Part shown: positions 6,887-14,876 of the stretch, piece after piece
How positions within the stretch are numbered: the stretch's first letter is position 1
Layout of the letters: each line of letters opens with the position of its first letter
DNA from: a virus
Direction: 5' to 3' (one strand)
DNA: 26,821 nucleotides
Virus record (IMG/VR): IMGVR_UViG_3300031658_000094
Span: 1-26,821 of that record
The notes under the pieces: generated by a model
Seen by the model: the letters and a program-made list of their open reading frames with translations, nothing else
Told to the model about the DNA's origin: nothing
The model's database searches: none
Made by a program: the position numbers and the translations under genes

Positions 6887-9013
6887 TTATAAATCTTTTA
6901 TAGTTAATAACTCCATTTTACTTATAGCTCCAGGCCTATACTCTATTTTCCTTATCCTATATTTTTTATTCTTAATTAATACAGTATCATTAAACTGCAT
7001 ATTAGCTATATCAGAGCTATTTAAATTAACTAATATACTCACTATCTTAGTATCCTTATGGTAGAGCTCATCTATGTATCTACCGTAATATAAAGTATAT
7101 AAGCTATTTAATACAGTGCCTCCTCCCCATCCAGAGTAGCTAACTGTACCAAAATTAAGGCCCTCACTACTAGATGTAATAGGATAGATATTAGTAGATG
7201 AGAATTGATTATATATAACACTAGAATTAATAGGCCAAAATCCAGAGCAGTTAATATACCCAGAGCCTGGTATATTTACAGTACCATTATCATAAAGCAC
7301 CCTAAAAGCATTAGGCCAGTTAGTTAAACTAGTATCCTGGTTTACTATATGAGGTGCAAATATTTGTATTTCTGGAGATAAAGCCTTACAATAAGTAGCG
7401 GCAAATGGTTTTACTTGTATAATCTCCTCCTTACTATCAAAAATCTCTATATTAGGAGTAAAATTATATGGGTATTGCCATTTGTTAGGATTATTATGGT
7501 TTATTGTAATCCAGTCTGGAGTATCCTCAGTAAATGTAAATGATATTTTTTTATTTAATCCAGTTATAGGCTTATATTTAATCTCTTTTATATCCACTTT
7601 ACTAGTTAAATCATGTAAAGCAGTGCCACTATCTACCCAGGTACGGTATGGCTCTATAATTAAGTTACTAGGGTTAGTAGCATCCTGCATAATTATTAAT
7701 TTATACATATCTATAAAAGCCTTAAAATAATCCCACTGGGTTAAATCTCCTTTATCAGAATTTACTAGTATATTTTCAAAATCTATTACCTTAGTAGAGT
7801 TACTAAATATAGACTGCCCACTACCATCTAAAGTAAAAGTACCAGTAGCATTAATACATTTTATCTCCTGCTTTATTATCTCTCCTGGAAATCCACCAGC
7901 ACCATAAAGGCCCATACCAGCCTCAAATAATATATCTCCATTAGTTAAAGGTATAGAGCTACCAGTCCACACCTGGCCAGTAGTCATATTAGTATATTTA
8001 AATAATATATTAAGAGTAACGCCTCCAGCTATCACTACTGGTATATCAGTATTAGGGTAAATACCTACATTATTAGAGGCGGTAGTAGCATTTTCATAGG
8101 TAAAATTAGTAGTATCATAATAATTAGCAGCATTAAAATTAGAGTTAGCAGTAGCAGTACCATACTCTATCCTTTGCCATGTATTATTATATACCTTAGT
8201 AGTATTAGGGTTAGTACATAAAATCTCTACCTGGGCTATTCCTATCTCTGTATTAGTATCATTATATAACTTATTAAAAGATGGGCTATTTAAAAAATTA
8301 GATGTATATGTATATCCTGCATCTCTAAATATATTATCTATAAGATATAAGCAATTTATCCAGGGCCTATATCCATCCCAGCCATCTGGAAAACTCCAGA
8401 TAGAGTAGGTAGCATTAGCAGTGGGTACTGTATTCCATTTGCATATAGGGTATCTAAGTACTTGGGTATGGGTATCTCCTAGAGCGCCTGCAAAACTATC
8501 AGAGGTATTTATAGGATATAATAATTTTACTCCTACTGCAGTATCAAAAGATGGTACTACAGTATCCTCATGGTATTCATGCCTTAACTCAGTTAAATCT
8601 ATATCTGTAATTAATTTATTACTTAAAGTATCTTTTAGCTGCACTGCCTCAGAGTATAAAGTTATATCATAACTAATTACATCCTCTTTAATTAATATAT
8701 CATTTAACTGCATGTAGCCCTCAAAAATAGTAATACTATTATCTTTTAGTATTATAGCAGTTTTTAAATGAGGATTAAAATTACTATTAGATGTAACCTC
8801 ATAAATAAAAGTAAAAAATTTATTATTTATTTTAGTGCCTGGTAACTTCATAGGCCTAGAGTAGCTGGCAGTATTCTCAGCTACATTAGTAAAATCATCT
8901 ACATTTAATACTAGAGGTATAGGCTCATTATTATATAAATCTAATACTGTACTATCTATTACTCCTCCTAAATTAAAATTAGTACCCTGCGGATATGCTA
9001 TTAATTGTATCAT
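6887..9013 (-). CDS. Large tail-tip / baseplate-like structural protein
   Basis: The 708-aa product is rich in Asn, Thr and Tyr. Its N-terminal 150 residues include LDLYNNEPIPLVLNVDDFTNVAENTASYSRPMKLPGT cut across residues 25-60, a pattern I associate with tail-hub proteins of Bacteroidota phages: 'x-L-D-L-Y-x-x-E' then 'S-R-P-x-x-x-P-G-T'. The centre (about 420-520) has FIDMYKLIIMQD and PNLIIEPYRTWVD-type strands seen in tail hub folds, and the C-terminus (LVNLNSSDIANMQFNDTVLI) is compact. It is coupled to its neighbours by gaps of 1-2 bases. A role in the distal tail is likely; the exact part is not certain. Confidence 0.62.
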   Translation of the reverse strand: MIQLIAYPQGTNFNLGGVIDSTVLDLYNNEPIPLVLNVDDFTNVAENTASYSRPMKLPGTKINNKFFTFIYEVTSNSNFNPHLKTAIILKDNSITIFEGYMQLNDILIKEDVISYDITLYSEAVQLKDTLSNKLITDIDLTELRHEYHEDTVVPSFDTAVGVKLLYPINTSDSFAGALGDTHTQVLRYPICKWNTVPTANATYSIWSFPDGWDGYRPWINCLYLIDNIFRDAGYTYTSNFLNSPSFNKLYNDTNTEIGIAQVEILCTNPNTTKVYNNTWQRIEYGTATANSNFNAANYYDTTNFTYENATTASNNVGIYPNTDIPVVIAGGVTLNILFKYTNMTTGQVWTGSSIPLTNGDILFEAGMGLYGAGGFPGEIIKQEIKCINATGTFTLDGSGQSIFSNSTKVIDFENILVNSDKGDLTQWDYFKAFIDMYKLIIMQDATNPSNLIIEPYRTWVDSGTALHDLTSKVDIKEIKYKPITGLNKKISFTFTEDTPDWITINHNNPNKWQYPYNFTPNIEIFDSKEEIIQVKPFAATYCKALSPEIQIFAPHIVNQDTSLTNWPNAFRVLYDNGTVNIPGSGYINCSGFWPINSSVIYNQFSSTNIYPITSSSEGLNFGTVSYSGWGGGTVLNSLYTLYYGRYIDELYHKDTKIVSILVNLNSSDIANMQFNDTVLIKNKKYRIRKIEYRPGAISKMELLTIKDL

Positions 9014-9015
9014 TT

Positions 9016-10449
9016 TTATCCTTTTTGAGTTCTAATATTCTCTGCATATGTTACCTCTATCTCATACTGAGCTACTTTATCATTAGCCTCTGTATATTTT
9101 TCATATTTTTTAGAGGTTACTGTTACTGGGGTTACATATTTGCCATACTCAGCACCATTAGTACCAGCATCTGAATTATTTTTACCATTTAATATAAATA
9201 CTTCATTAGATATAAATAATTCCTCTAGCCAGGCAGCCTCCTCATCAGTAGTAAACCAGTCAGAATTACAGTTAATAACTCTAGTAGGAGAGGTAGTTAA
9301 TCCAGTTTTACCTCCCTGGTATCCATACTGGTTATATTTTGCACCATTCCAGTTACCTTTAATCTGGGTATAATCACTCCTTTTAATATTAGTACTCCTG
9401 CTATTCTTTTTAGTAAAATTATAATAATCCCATACTCCAAATTTATTAAGCCAGGTTAATCTTATATTTTCAAATCCTTTACAATCTGGATTTTGTTTTT
9501 TAAATGTTTTTACCTCATGGTATCCATAACCTGAGGTATTAGTTAAAGTTACTGTATAAGTATCCCAGTTTGCTGGTACTGATATTCCAGCGCCTGCAAA
9601 ATTAGCAGGGCCTACTCCTACATACTGTAGCTCCTTACCTATCTGTTGAAAACCAAGAGAGTTAGTGCCATCCCATCCTCCATTAGTATTATTTACAGTC
9701 GTATTAGTACTACTACCAATCTGAGCACCAGAGGCATCTCTAAATACTACCTGCATTTTGCCTGCTGGTATAGCATAGCCCTCCCAGTACCCTGCAAAAA
9801 AGGCCATAGTATGGTAGTCATTATCTCCTATATATAAAGTATCTGGAGAGTTAGTTAAAAAATTTATATTAGCATTTAGAGTACTACCTCCATCATATAT
9901 ATACTTCTTATTATTCCAATTTAAATAATCTACTCCATAATTATTAGCTACCATATTTTGCTCTCCTCCATAATCCATACCATTTAATAACCTACCTAAA
10001 TAACTACTAGCACCATAATAATAAGCAGTAGCACCATTAGGAGTAGTAGCATAACTCTCATAAAAGAAAATGCCGAAATTTATCATAGCATTATTAGATA
10101 AAGCAAATTTATCTATACAGTGTATAGGATGAGGAGTAGCTAAACTAAATGCAGTGCCTTTAAAAGTGCTTACAGTAAAATAAGCCATGTTACCTAAATA
10201 ATCAGCACTTAGGTACTGCTCATATACACTACTAACATCTGCTATACCTACTCCTGCAGCATTTGCAGATATATCCATAATAACTGTAGTAAAACTAATA
10301 CTCCCTATATAACCGTAAAGAGGATATACTATATATTTATATTTATATTTTGTAGCATCAGTAGCATTAGGAGAGCTAACTGTATAAATCATATCCTGGC
10401 CTACTATTGTATTTTCTTTTAAGGGTTTAGTATCTACTGTATAAGCCAT
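9016..10449 (-). CDS. Virion structural protein, tail-associated
   Basis: The 477-aa protein has no signal peptide and is rich in Tyr, Asn, Gly and Thr like tail or fibre proteins. A C-terminal stretch near 325-425 (FENIRLTWLNKFGVWDYYNFTKK, then WFTTDEEAAWLEELFISNEVFI, here given in pieces) recurs in Bacteroidota phage structural proteins from memory. The gene lies between the gp10-like and the 708-aa tail genes with one- to two-base gaps, so it is probably part of the tail. Its biochemical role is unknown. Confidence 0.6.
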   Translation of the reverse strand: MAYTVDTKPLKENTIVGQDMIYTVSSPNATDATKYKYKYIVYPLYGYIGSISFTTVIMDISANAAGVGIADVSSVYEQYLSADYLGNMAYFTVSTFKGTAFSLATPHPIHCIDKFALSNNAMINFGIFFYESYATTPNGATAYYYGASSYLGRLLNGMDYGGEQNMVANNYGVDYLNWNNKKYIYDGGSTLNANINFLTNSPDTLYIGDNDYHTMAFFAGYWEGYAIPAGKMQVVFRDASGAQIGSSTNTTVNNTNGGWDGTNSLGFQQIGKELQYVGVGPANFAGAGISVPANWDTYTVTLTNTSGYGYHEVKTFKKQNPDCKGFENIRLTWLNKFGVWDYYNFTKKNSRSTNIKRSDYTQIKGNWNGAKYNQYGYQGGKTGLTTSPTRVINCNSDWFTTDEEAAWLEELFISNEVFILNGKNNSDAGTNGAEYGKYVTPVTVTSKKYEKYTEANDKVAQYEIEVTYAENIRTQKG

Positions 10450-10450
10450 T

Positions 10451-10975
10451 TTATTTTATTTTTGTTTTTGTGTATTCACTACCTAGTATATTCTGTAGCA
10501 TTTTAGCGCTATCTATTCCATAGGCTTTAATTATTTCTGGTGCTAATCTCTTATGGTGCATCTTAAAGGCATCTCTAAAAAACCATTTAGGCTGGATGCC
10601 ATAGGTTTTTATGTGTAAGGCTATACCAAATGCTGCAGAGTTTATATTAGCCTGGCTCTTAGATTTAAATTTACCAGTTTTACTATCTCTTAATTTAATA
10701 GGTTTATCTTTAATCCATTTAGCTATAGCACTACTAGGCGGCATACTACCAGGCTTACGGCCCTCCTCTACATTTTTAAAATAATCCTCTGCAGAAAAAT
10801 CCATTTCTAAAGCACCAGATGGATATACTTTTACATTAAAACTAAGGCTATTAGATAGAGTACTAGCCTTAGTATTTATCTTACGCCTATTTAAATAAAA
10901 TTTAGCTCTATGTATTACATTAGCTCCAAACTTTTTAAAAGCCTCCTCAGTATTTATAAAGTTATTATTAGCCAT
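10451..10975 (-). CDS. Head-tail joining / tail completion protein, gp10-like
   Basis: The 174-aa product is basic. It starts with FKKFGANVIHRAKFYLNRRKIN, then a SNSLSFNVKVYPSG strand pair and ALEMDFSAEDYFKNVEEGRKPGSMPPSSAIAKWIKDK around residues 55-90, read here in pieces. The 'Y-x-x-x-V-E-x-G-R-K-P-G-x-x-P-P' pattern with a following WI helix is typical of HK97-gp10-like neck or tail completion proteins. An aromatic IQPKWFFRDAF segment (about 126-138) completes the match. It follows the putative tail terminator gene, as gp10-like genes usually do. Confidence 0.68.
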   Translation of the reverse strand: MANNNFINTEEAFKKFGANVIHRAKFYLNRRKINTKASTLSNSLSFNVKVYPSGALEMDFSAEDYFKNVEEGRKPGSMPPSSAIAKWIKDKPIKLRDSKTGKFKSKSQANINSAAFGIALHIKTYGIQPKWFFRDAFKMHHKRLAPEIIKAYGIDSAKMLQNILGSEYTKTKIK

Positions 10976-11112
10976 TAAATTTAAATCCTTTTATATATAT
11001 CATTCTTGTTATATGCTATCTGCTATGCAGTTTTATTTTTACTACCTATGTATCTTACTCATCCTTAATTACTTACCCTACCTATTAGCTATGTACTTTA
11101 GTGTGCAGCTAT
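10976..11112 (-). other. 137-bp non-coding gap inside the tail operon
   Basis: This is the largest break in an otherwise tightly packed tail operon. No coupled ORF longer than a few codons is present. It holds a 23-bp exact copy (10996-11018) of a piece of the replication gene at 18859-19287, plus a nearby eight-base copy GCTATGCA in the same order. Confidence 0.6.
10996..11018. repeat. 23-bp exact dispersed repeat, late-region copy
   Basis: The bases are identical to 18907-18929 (inner part CATTCTTGTTATATGC). A second shared block GCTATGCA follows after 3 bases here and after 14 bases at the other site. Here the repeat is non-coding, and the equivalent reading frame is closed by a TAG. Confidence 0.85.
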
Positions 11113-11724
11113 TTAAGTAGTAACCGTTTGCCCTGCAGGCATTACTACTGGCTTATCCTCTTTAGGGCTATTAACAGATGCAGCACAGTTAATAACTCCA
11201 TTATCTACCCAGGCCCACTGGCCACTCTCTCCATCTATAGTAGCATCCCAGTTAAAGCTATCACATGCAAAGTAGGTACTAGGTACTGTAATACTAAAGC
11301 TACAATTAAAGCCAGATACTACATTATCAAACCTCTCTGTAAATTGCTCTAGTGTAAAATCTTTATCATCTGCCTGGCCATAAATACCCTCATTTTGCTG
11401 CACTCCTAATAATAATCCATGCTTATACTGAGCTATTATATCTATTAAAATCTGCATAGTATCGCTTAATACTTGTTGCTCATTACTATCATCATCCTTA
11501 ACTAAATCCATAGCCAGGATATTAAAATTAAAAGTAATTTGCTGCACTCCTGCAGTTACATTACCAGGCACTATATGCACTAAAGGATAAACTGAGTTAG
11601 CAGATAAATCCACCTCATCTACTCCTCCAGAGCTAACATTATTAACCATACCATGAGTAAGAGCTACACATTTAAGCGCATCTATTACATTATTATAAGT
11701 AGCATTATTATTTTTATTTATCAT
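11113..11724 (-). CDS. Putative tail terminator protein
   Basis: In the 203-aa product, after a helical N-terminus comes VYPLVHIVPGNVT (46-58), then an ITFNFNILAMDLVKDD strand with an acidic end (63-78). Next is a long helix QVLSDTMQILIDIIAQYK (about 84-101), and an EQFTERFDNVVSGFNCSFSITVP segment (125-147). The order strand, 'D', long helix, 'E-x-F-x-D/N', strand resembles tail terminator/completion proteins of siphophages. It follows the chaperone pair and precedes the gp10-like gene. The C-terminal 50 residues (with SFNWDATIDGESGQWAW) are extra. The assignment is by pattern and context. Confidence 0.5.
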   Translation of the reverse strand: MINKNNNATYNNVIDALKCVALTHGMVNNVSSGGVDEVDLSANSVYPLVHIVPGNVTAGVQQITFNFNILAMDLVKDDDSNEQQVLSDTMQILIDIIAQYKHGLLLGVQQNEGIYGQADDKDFTLEQFTERFDNVVSGFNCSFSITVPSTYFACDSFNWDATIDGESGQWAWVDNGVINCAASVNSPKEDKPVVMPAGQTVTT

Positions 11725-11730
11725 ATCCTT

Positions 11731-11991
11731 TTATTTTCTATTTAACTCCTCATTTAGCTCTACATCTTTAGTATAAGATAACCAATTTAAGCATGTATTT
11801 ACCTCTAATTTACTTACTGCATCCATCTTTAATACATCTCCTCCAGCCATTCTATGGATAAGGCAGTACCATCCGTACTTAGTACCTATATTATCTCCTT
11901 TATCTGGCTCATCTTTATAGTGCTCTGGCTCATCTCCTCCTCCTCCAAAGAGGATAGCATACTCTCTATATGTATCATGCCGATACTGCAA
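11731..11991 (-). CDS. Tail assembly chaperone, -1 frame T domain
   Basis: This open frame has no convincing start of its own (its first possible start is a TTG inside the T9 tract). It overlaps the upstream chaperone gene by 106 bases in the -1 frame. Slippage on the heptamer T TTT TTT would join the first 180 residues of the upstream protein to these 86 residues, giving a 266-aa fusion. The domain includes YGWYCLIHRMAGGDV and VSKLEVNTCLNWLSYTKDV, a pattern of T-type chaperone extensions. The fusion would chaperone the tape measure, while the unshifted product is made in excess. Confidence 0.75.
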   Translation of the reverse strand: MQYRHDTYREYAILFGGGGDEPEHYKDEPDKGDNIGTKYGWYCLIHRMAGGDVLKMDAVSKLEVNTCLNWLSYTKDVELNEELNRK

Positions 11992-12530
11992 AAAAAAACC
12001 AGCGCTCCATAAACCGTATCTATACTTAACCTCTCTCTAAATAGCTCTCTCCTCTTTATTATATCCTTTAAAGTGTATGGCTCTATATTATATTTATCTC
12101 CATCTCTACTAGTTACTGGCCTATATAATACTGCAAATACTTTATCTAAATTATTAAATCCATCCTGGAGGTAGTTATCTAAATCTACAAACTCTCCTAA
12201 ACTGAGCTCATCAAAATCTGGTATTATACCATACTCTATACCATCTATCTCTATTACTCTATTTAGAGTAGAGTTAGGCAGTATCTCAGTTAGCTCTCCT
12301 AACTGCTTATAAGCCTCTCTAATCTGCTTAATAGGTACTTTACTTAGTATGCCCTCATCTATACCTACTAAGGCCTCTAGGCTCTTAATCATTAGCTCCA
12401 TCTTAGTACTCTCCTGCTTATCTACTGCTATCATTAACTTACTATACTGGCCTATACTTACCTCATCCCAGTCAGTAGGTAACTCATAACTCTTAACATC
12501 CTCTCCTATTTTTAGCTTTACTATTCTCAT
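11886..12530 (-). CDS. Tail assembly chaperone, 0-frame G protein
   Basis: The 214-aa product is acidic, with a beta-strand start (RIVKLKIGEDVKSYELPTDWDEVSIGQYSKLM in pieces) and helices around DELSLGEFVDLDNYLQD and FNNLDKVFAVLYRPVTS. 'W-x-E-V-x-x-G-Q-Y' and 'L-Y-R-P' are recurring marks of chaperones and neighbouring proteins in Bacteroidota phages. Its last 34 residues after the slip site (SIGMIHIESMLSSLEEEE and on) read as a low-complexity tail, as in unshifted G proteins. It starts right after a copy of the late AT-rich motif and follows a terminator behind terminase. Confidence 0.75.
   Translation of the reverse strand: MRIVKLKIGEDVKSYELPTDWDEVSIGQYSKLMIAVDKQESTKMELMIKSLEALVGIDEGILSKVPIKQIREAYKQLGELTEILPNSTLNRVIEIDGIEYGIIPDFDELSLGEFVDLDNYLQDGFNNLDKVFAVLYRPVTSRDGDKYNIEPYTLKDIIKRRELFRERLSIDTVYGALVFFCSIGMIHIESMLSSLEEEEMSQSTIKMSQIKEII
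11990..11998 (-). promoter_or_regulatory. T9 slippery tract for -1 frameshifting
   Basis: The minus strand has nine T between GG and GC. In the chaperone frame the codons are GTT TTT TTT TGC, so T TTT TTT fits the X XXY YYZ rule. A step back by one gives TTG and the 86-codon open frame. Transcriptional slippage on the T run is an alternative way to make the same fusion. Confidence 0.78.
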
Positions 12531-12546
12531 TTATTATAAATATAAA
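12530..12546 (-). promoter_or_regulatory. Late AT-rich motif, copy before tail chaperone
   Basis: An exact TTTATATTTATAATAAA on the minus strand abuts the start codon; its last A is the A of ATG. If it is a promoter, the transcript would have almost no leader. Confidence 0.42.
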
Positions 12547-12603
12547 TCATTATTATTTAATATATAACTATTTTAAAAGCATTTAAGCAGTTAAATAAGC
12601 CTT

Positions 12604-12613
12604 ACAGTACTGT
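12604..12613. other. 10-bp palindrome in the gap after terminase
   Basis: ACAGTACTGT is a perfect palindrome in the 127-bp gap between the terminase terminator and the chaperone gene. A small dimeric regulator site is possible, but nothing else supports it. Confidence 0.3.
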
Positions 12614-12619
12614 ACTATT

Positions 12620-12645
12620 AAAAAACTCTATAAGTTAAGTAGAGT
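12620..12645 (-). terminator. Terminator after the terminase large subunit
   Basis: On the minus strand ACTCTA and TAGAGT form a 6-bp stem with a 9-base loop, followed by six T. It is 12 bases past the terL stop. The stem is A/T-rich and may be leaky. Confidence 0.58.
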
Positions 12646-12657
12646 AATTTTACTAGG

Positions 12658-13968
12658 TTACCTAACAGAGTATTTACCAGTACTTACATTTAACTCATAA
12701 TAGCAGCGCATCATAATAGCATCTGAGTAATCTGGAGAGCGCCCTATTAAATCCTTAATCTTATCCTTACTTAGTATGCTTAGCTTACCATCCTTATCCA
12801 TGTTTATCCTCCTTATCTGCTCTAGCTCCTGGATTAAAGCCTCCTTAATCTTTATGCTATTAGTACTAACTCCTATCTGGCCCTTATTAATTAAATCTGC
12901 TAGCTTATAACTGCACTGGGCTTTTAAATTCTGGTAATTTTCTCCTCTTAAAGGCCTGCTATTATTTACAAATCCTTTGCAGCGTAGTATATCTTTACAT
13001 CCTCCTCCTACTCCATCCTCATCTACCAGTATATTACTTAGCTTAATACCCTCCCTTTGTTGTATCTCTCTAATCTTATTAGCTACATCTACCATACTAC
13101 TCATATCCATAGTAACTATATCTATAATCTGTAGGCCATTCCATAAATATATAACAGTTTTATCCTTACCAAAACGGGCTATATCTGCAGTAATAAACTT
13201 ATCTCCAGTAGGCACTACATTACTAAACATATTAATAATAGCATCATACTCTATTAAAGCATCCTTACTATCATCATATTCCCAGTCCCCTCTAAGTAAT
13301 CTAGCCTTACTAATCTCATCTAGCTTATTTAACTGAGCAGTATAATGCTTAGATATATGCTTATTATCTGTAACTAGGGCCTGGATAAATTGCTTATGGC
13401 TAGGTAGTACGCCCTCTCTACTCTCCTTATAGATATTATATACCCATCCTTTGGCAGGGTTACAACTCATATATAATTTAGGGATTAATCCAAACTCATC
13501 TAATTTATATCTTAGCCTACTACTTAGTATATTCTTAGCCTTTTCGGTAATCTGGTTAGCCTCATCTATGCAGGCAAATGTTAGCTCTAAACTTCCTAGG
13601 CTATCAAAATTAGCATCACTAGGATATAAAAATAAATCTTTTAGTATGATGCTGCTACCATTATAAAAGGTTATAACATTACTCTGAGCGTTATAAGTAT
13701 AGTGCTCTCCTGCCTTAATATTCCACTGGCTACATACATCCCAAAAGGTAAGTAAAGTAGTTTTTTTAAGAGCATCCAGTTTACTCCTACCTATTAAACC
13801 TCTTACTCCTGGATACTGTAGGCATGTAATAATAGCATAGGCGCATAGTAAATAACTCTTACCTCCTCCTGCAGCACCACCATAAAGTAGCTCAGTAGTA
13901 GTATCATCTAGCATATACTTAAATGCCTGCTTTTGTTTATTAGTTAAATCTGGGCTTATATCTATCAT
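12658..13968 (-). CDS. terL: Terminase large subunit
   Basis: The 436-aa protein is the DNA-packaging motor. The ATPase part has Walker A GGAAGGGKS (30-38), Walker B FACIDEA (131-137, Asp135-Glu136) and motif III MSCNP (167-171). The nuclease part has acidic residues in TADIARFGKDKT (Asp262), LVDEDGVGGG (Asp316/Asp318) and SPDYSDA (Asp413/Asp416). The length is typical of compact phage terminases. An AAAGGAG stretch touches the ATG, one of few purine-rich Shine-Dalgarno-like sites here. It follows terS by 40 bases. Confidence 0.96.
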   Translation of the reverse strand: MIDISPDLTNKQKQAFKYMLDDTTTELLYGGAAGGGKSYLLCAYAIITCLQYPGVRGLIGRSKLDALKKTTLLTFWDVCSQWNIKAGEHYTYNAQSNVITFYNGSSIILKDLFLYPSDANFDSLGSLELTFACIDEANQITEKAKNILSSRLRYKLDEFGLIPKLYMSCNPAKGWVYNIYKESREGVLPSHKQFIQALVTDNKHISKHYTAQLNKLDEISKARLLRGDWEYDDSKDALIEYDAIINMFSNVVPTGDKFITADIARFGKDKTVIYLWNGLQIIDIVTMDMSSMVDVANKIREIQQREGIKLSNILVDEDGVGGGCKDILRCKGFVNNSRPLRGENYQNLKAQCSYKLADLINKGQIGVSTNSIKIKEALIQELEQIRRINMDKDGKLSILSKDKIKDLIGRSPDYSDAIMMRCYYELNVSTGKYSVR

Positions 13969-14008
13969 CTCCTTTTACGAATTATTAAGCAAAATATAAG
14001 CAGCAATA

Positions 14009-14362
14009 CTAACAGTTTGGAGTTTCATCTAGGTTAATATTAATCTTAATCTTATCTCCTTTACTAGTAATATCAGTTTCCTGGCGCTCTACATATCCTC
14101 TACTCTTAGCTCTAGTCTTTAAATAAAATAATATAGCTACTACATTACCATCTCCTATTAGTTTCTGTAGCTCACTCTCAGCATCATCTATTAGGGCCTC
14201 AGTAATATCTAATACTGTTAGCTTAAAATCCTCATGCTTTTCCATCCAGTTATAATAGGTACGCCTATTAATACTCATAGCCCTACATGCGCCTGCTACA
14301 TTACCAGCCTGCTTAGTTAGTATCTCTATAAATCTCTCTCTATCCTTATCAGTATATGCCAT
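14009..14362 (-). CDS. terS: Terminase small subunit
   Basis: In the 117-aa product, residues 5-40 form a helix-turn-helix of the small terminase type: ERFIEILTKQAGNVAGACRAM, then INRRTYYNWMEKHEDF. Helices for oligomerisation follow (50-95, including VVAILFYLKTRAKSRGY). It lies directly before terL. It should bind the packaging start site and hand DNA to the motor. The protein is at the short end of the family. Confidence 0.88.
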   Translation of the reverse strand: MAYTDKDRERFIEILTKQAGNVAGACRAMSINRRTYYNWMEKHEDFKLTVLDITEALIDDAESELQKLIGDGNVVAILFYLKTRAKSRGYVERQETDITSKGDKIKININLDETPNC

Positions 14363-14391
14363 CTCTTTTTATATGTGTATAATTAGTTTAC

Positions 14392-14408
14392 TTTAATATA
14401 AATATAAA
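14392..14408 (-). promoter_or_regulatory. Late AT-rich motif, copy before terminase
   Basis: TTTATATTTATATTAAA on the minus strand is 16 of 17 identical to the exact copies elsewhere. It lies 29 bases before the terS start, leaving a normal leader length if it is a promoter. Confidence 0.45.
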
Positions 14409-14491
14409 CTCTATCCTATTTAGTTAATCAACTACCTTGTAATCCCAGTTAGTTCGTTTACTTTGTCTTTTAAATTGATTAATAAACAAGA

Positions 14492-14499
14492 CAAAACTA
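14492..14499 (-). promoter_or_regulatory. Possible Bacteroidota -7 promoter element
   Basis: TAGTTTTG matches TAnnTTTG just after the last early gene. No TTG was seen at the expected -33 distance, so the call is weak. Confidence 0.22.
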
Positions 14500-14500
14500 G

Positions 14501-14692
14501 CTACCCATTATAGTTACTACCTCCAGCATTTAAACCTCCTTTAGCCTTATCCTCCTCCTGCTTAATAGCTGCTTTTAAATCATCATACTTACCAGCCTTA
14601 ATATCCTTATCTATTTTACGCTTTAACTTTCTTTTAGTACGCCTATCTAATTTAGGCTTATTACCATAAACCTCCTTAGCTTTATTATTCAT
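14501..14692 (-). CDS. Small very basic protein (63 aa)
   Basis: An ATG at 14692 overlapping the previous stop (TATGAATAA) is preferred over an upstream ATG at 14725, which would overlap the previous gene by 41 bases. The product has a Lys/Arg-dense centre (LDRRTKRKLKRKIDKDIKAGK) and a Gly/Asn-rich end. It is the last gene of the early block. Nucleic acid binding would fit the charge, but no family is recognised. Confidence 0.66.
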   Translation of the reverse strand: MNNKAKEVYGNKPKLDRRTKRKLKRKIDKDIKAGKYDDLKAAIKQEEDKAKGGLNAGGSNYNG

Positions 14693-14876
14693 AATAGTTA
14701 CTTCTAGCATAAGGCCTAGTATCATGCTTTAACTCCATGTACTTACCGTTATCTACCTCTGGCATCCTCTTAAATCCAAACTGCATAAAGTAGGTTAAAT
14801 CCTCAGTTATTATTTTAGGTATATCTAGCTTTTTAATTACTAGCTTTTCCTTTTTTCTATTCCTGGTTAATCTCAT
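14685..14876 (-). CDS. Small hypothetical protein (63 aa)
   Basis: The start overlaps the DUF3310 gene stop as ATGA. The N-terminus is basic (MRLTRNRKKEK), followed by IPKIITEDLTYFMQFGFKRM and a Tyr-rich end. No known domain or motif is visible. It belongs to the chain of coupled small early genes. Confidence 0.66.
   Translation of the reverse strand: MRLTRNRKKEKLVIKKLDIPKIITEDLTYFMQFGFKRMPEVDNGKYMELKHDTRPYARSNYYE

Larger units (their letters stand above)
14363..14500. other. 138-bp intergenic region between early and late blocks
   Basis: No ORF with a usual start is present. It holds a late-motif copy (14392-14408), a short inverted repeat TAGTTaatcAACTA (14421-14434), a TTTGTC/GACAAA inverted repeat with a 22-base A/T-rich loop (14462-14467 and 14490-14495), and a TAGTTTTG match to the Bacteroidota -7 element (14492-14499). 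It is the best place for late-gene control or a packaging signal, by position only. Confidence 0.55.

Noticed and set aside
12604-12613. Palindrome ACAGTACTGT as an operator
   Set aside because: It is a single short copy, and no second copy was noticed elsewhere; a 10-bp palindrome can arise by chance in this length.
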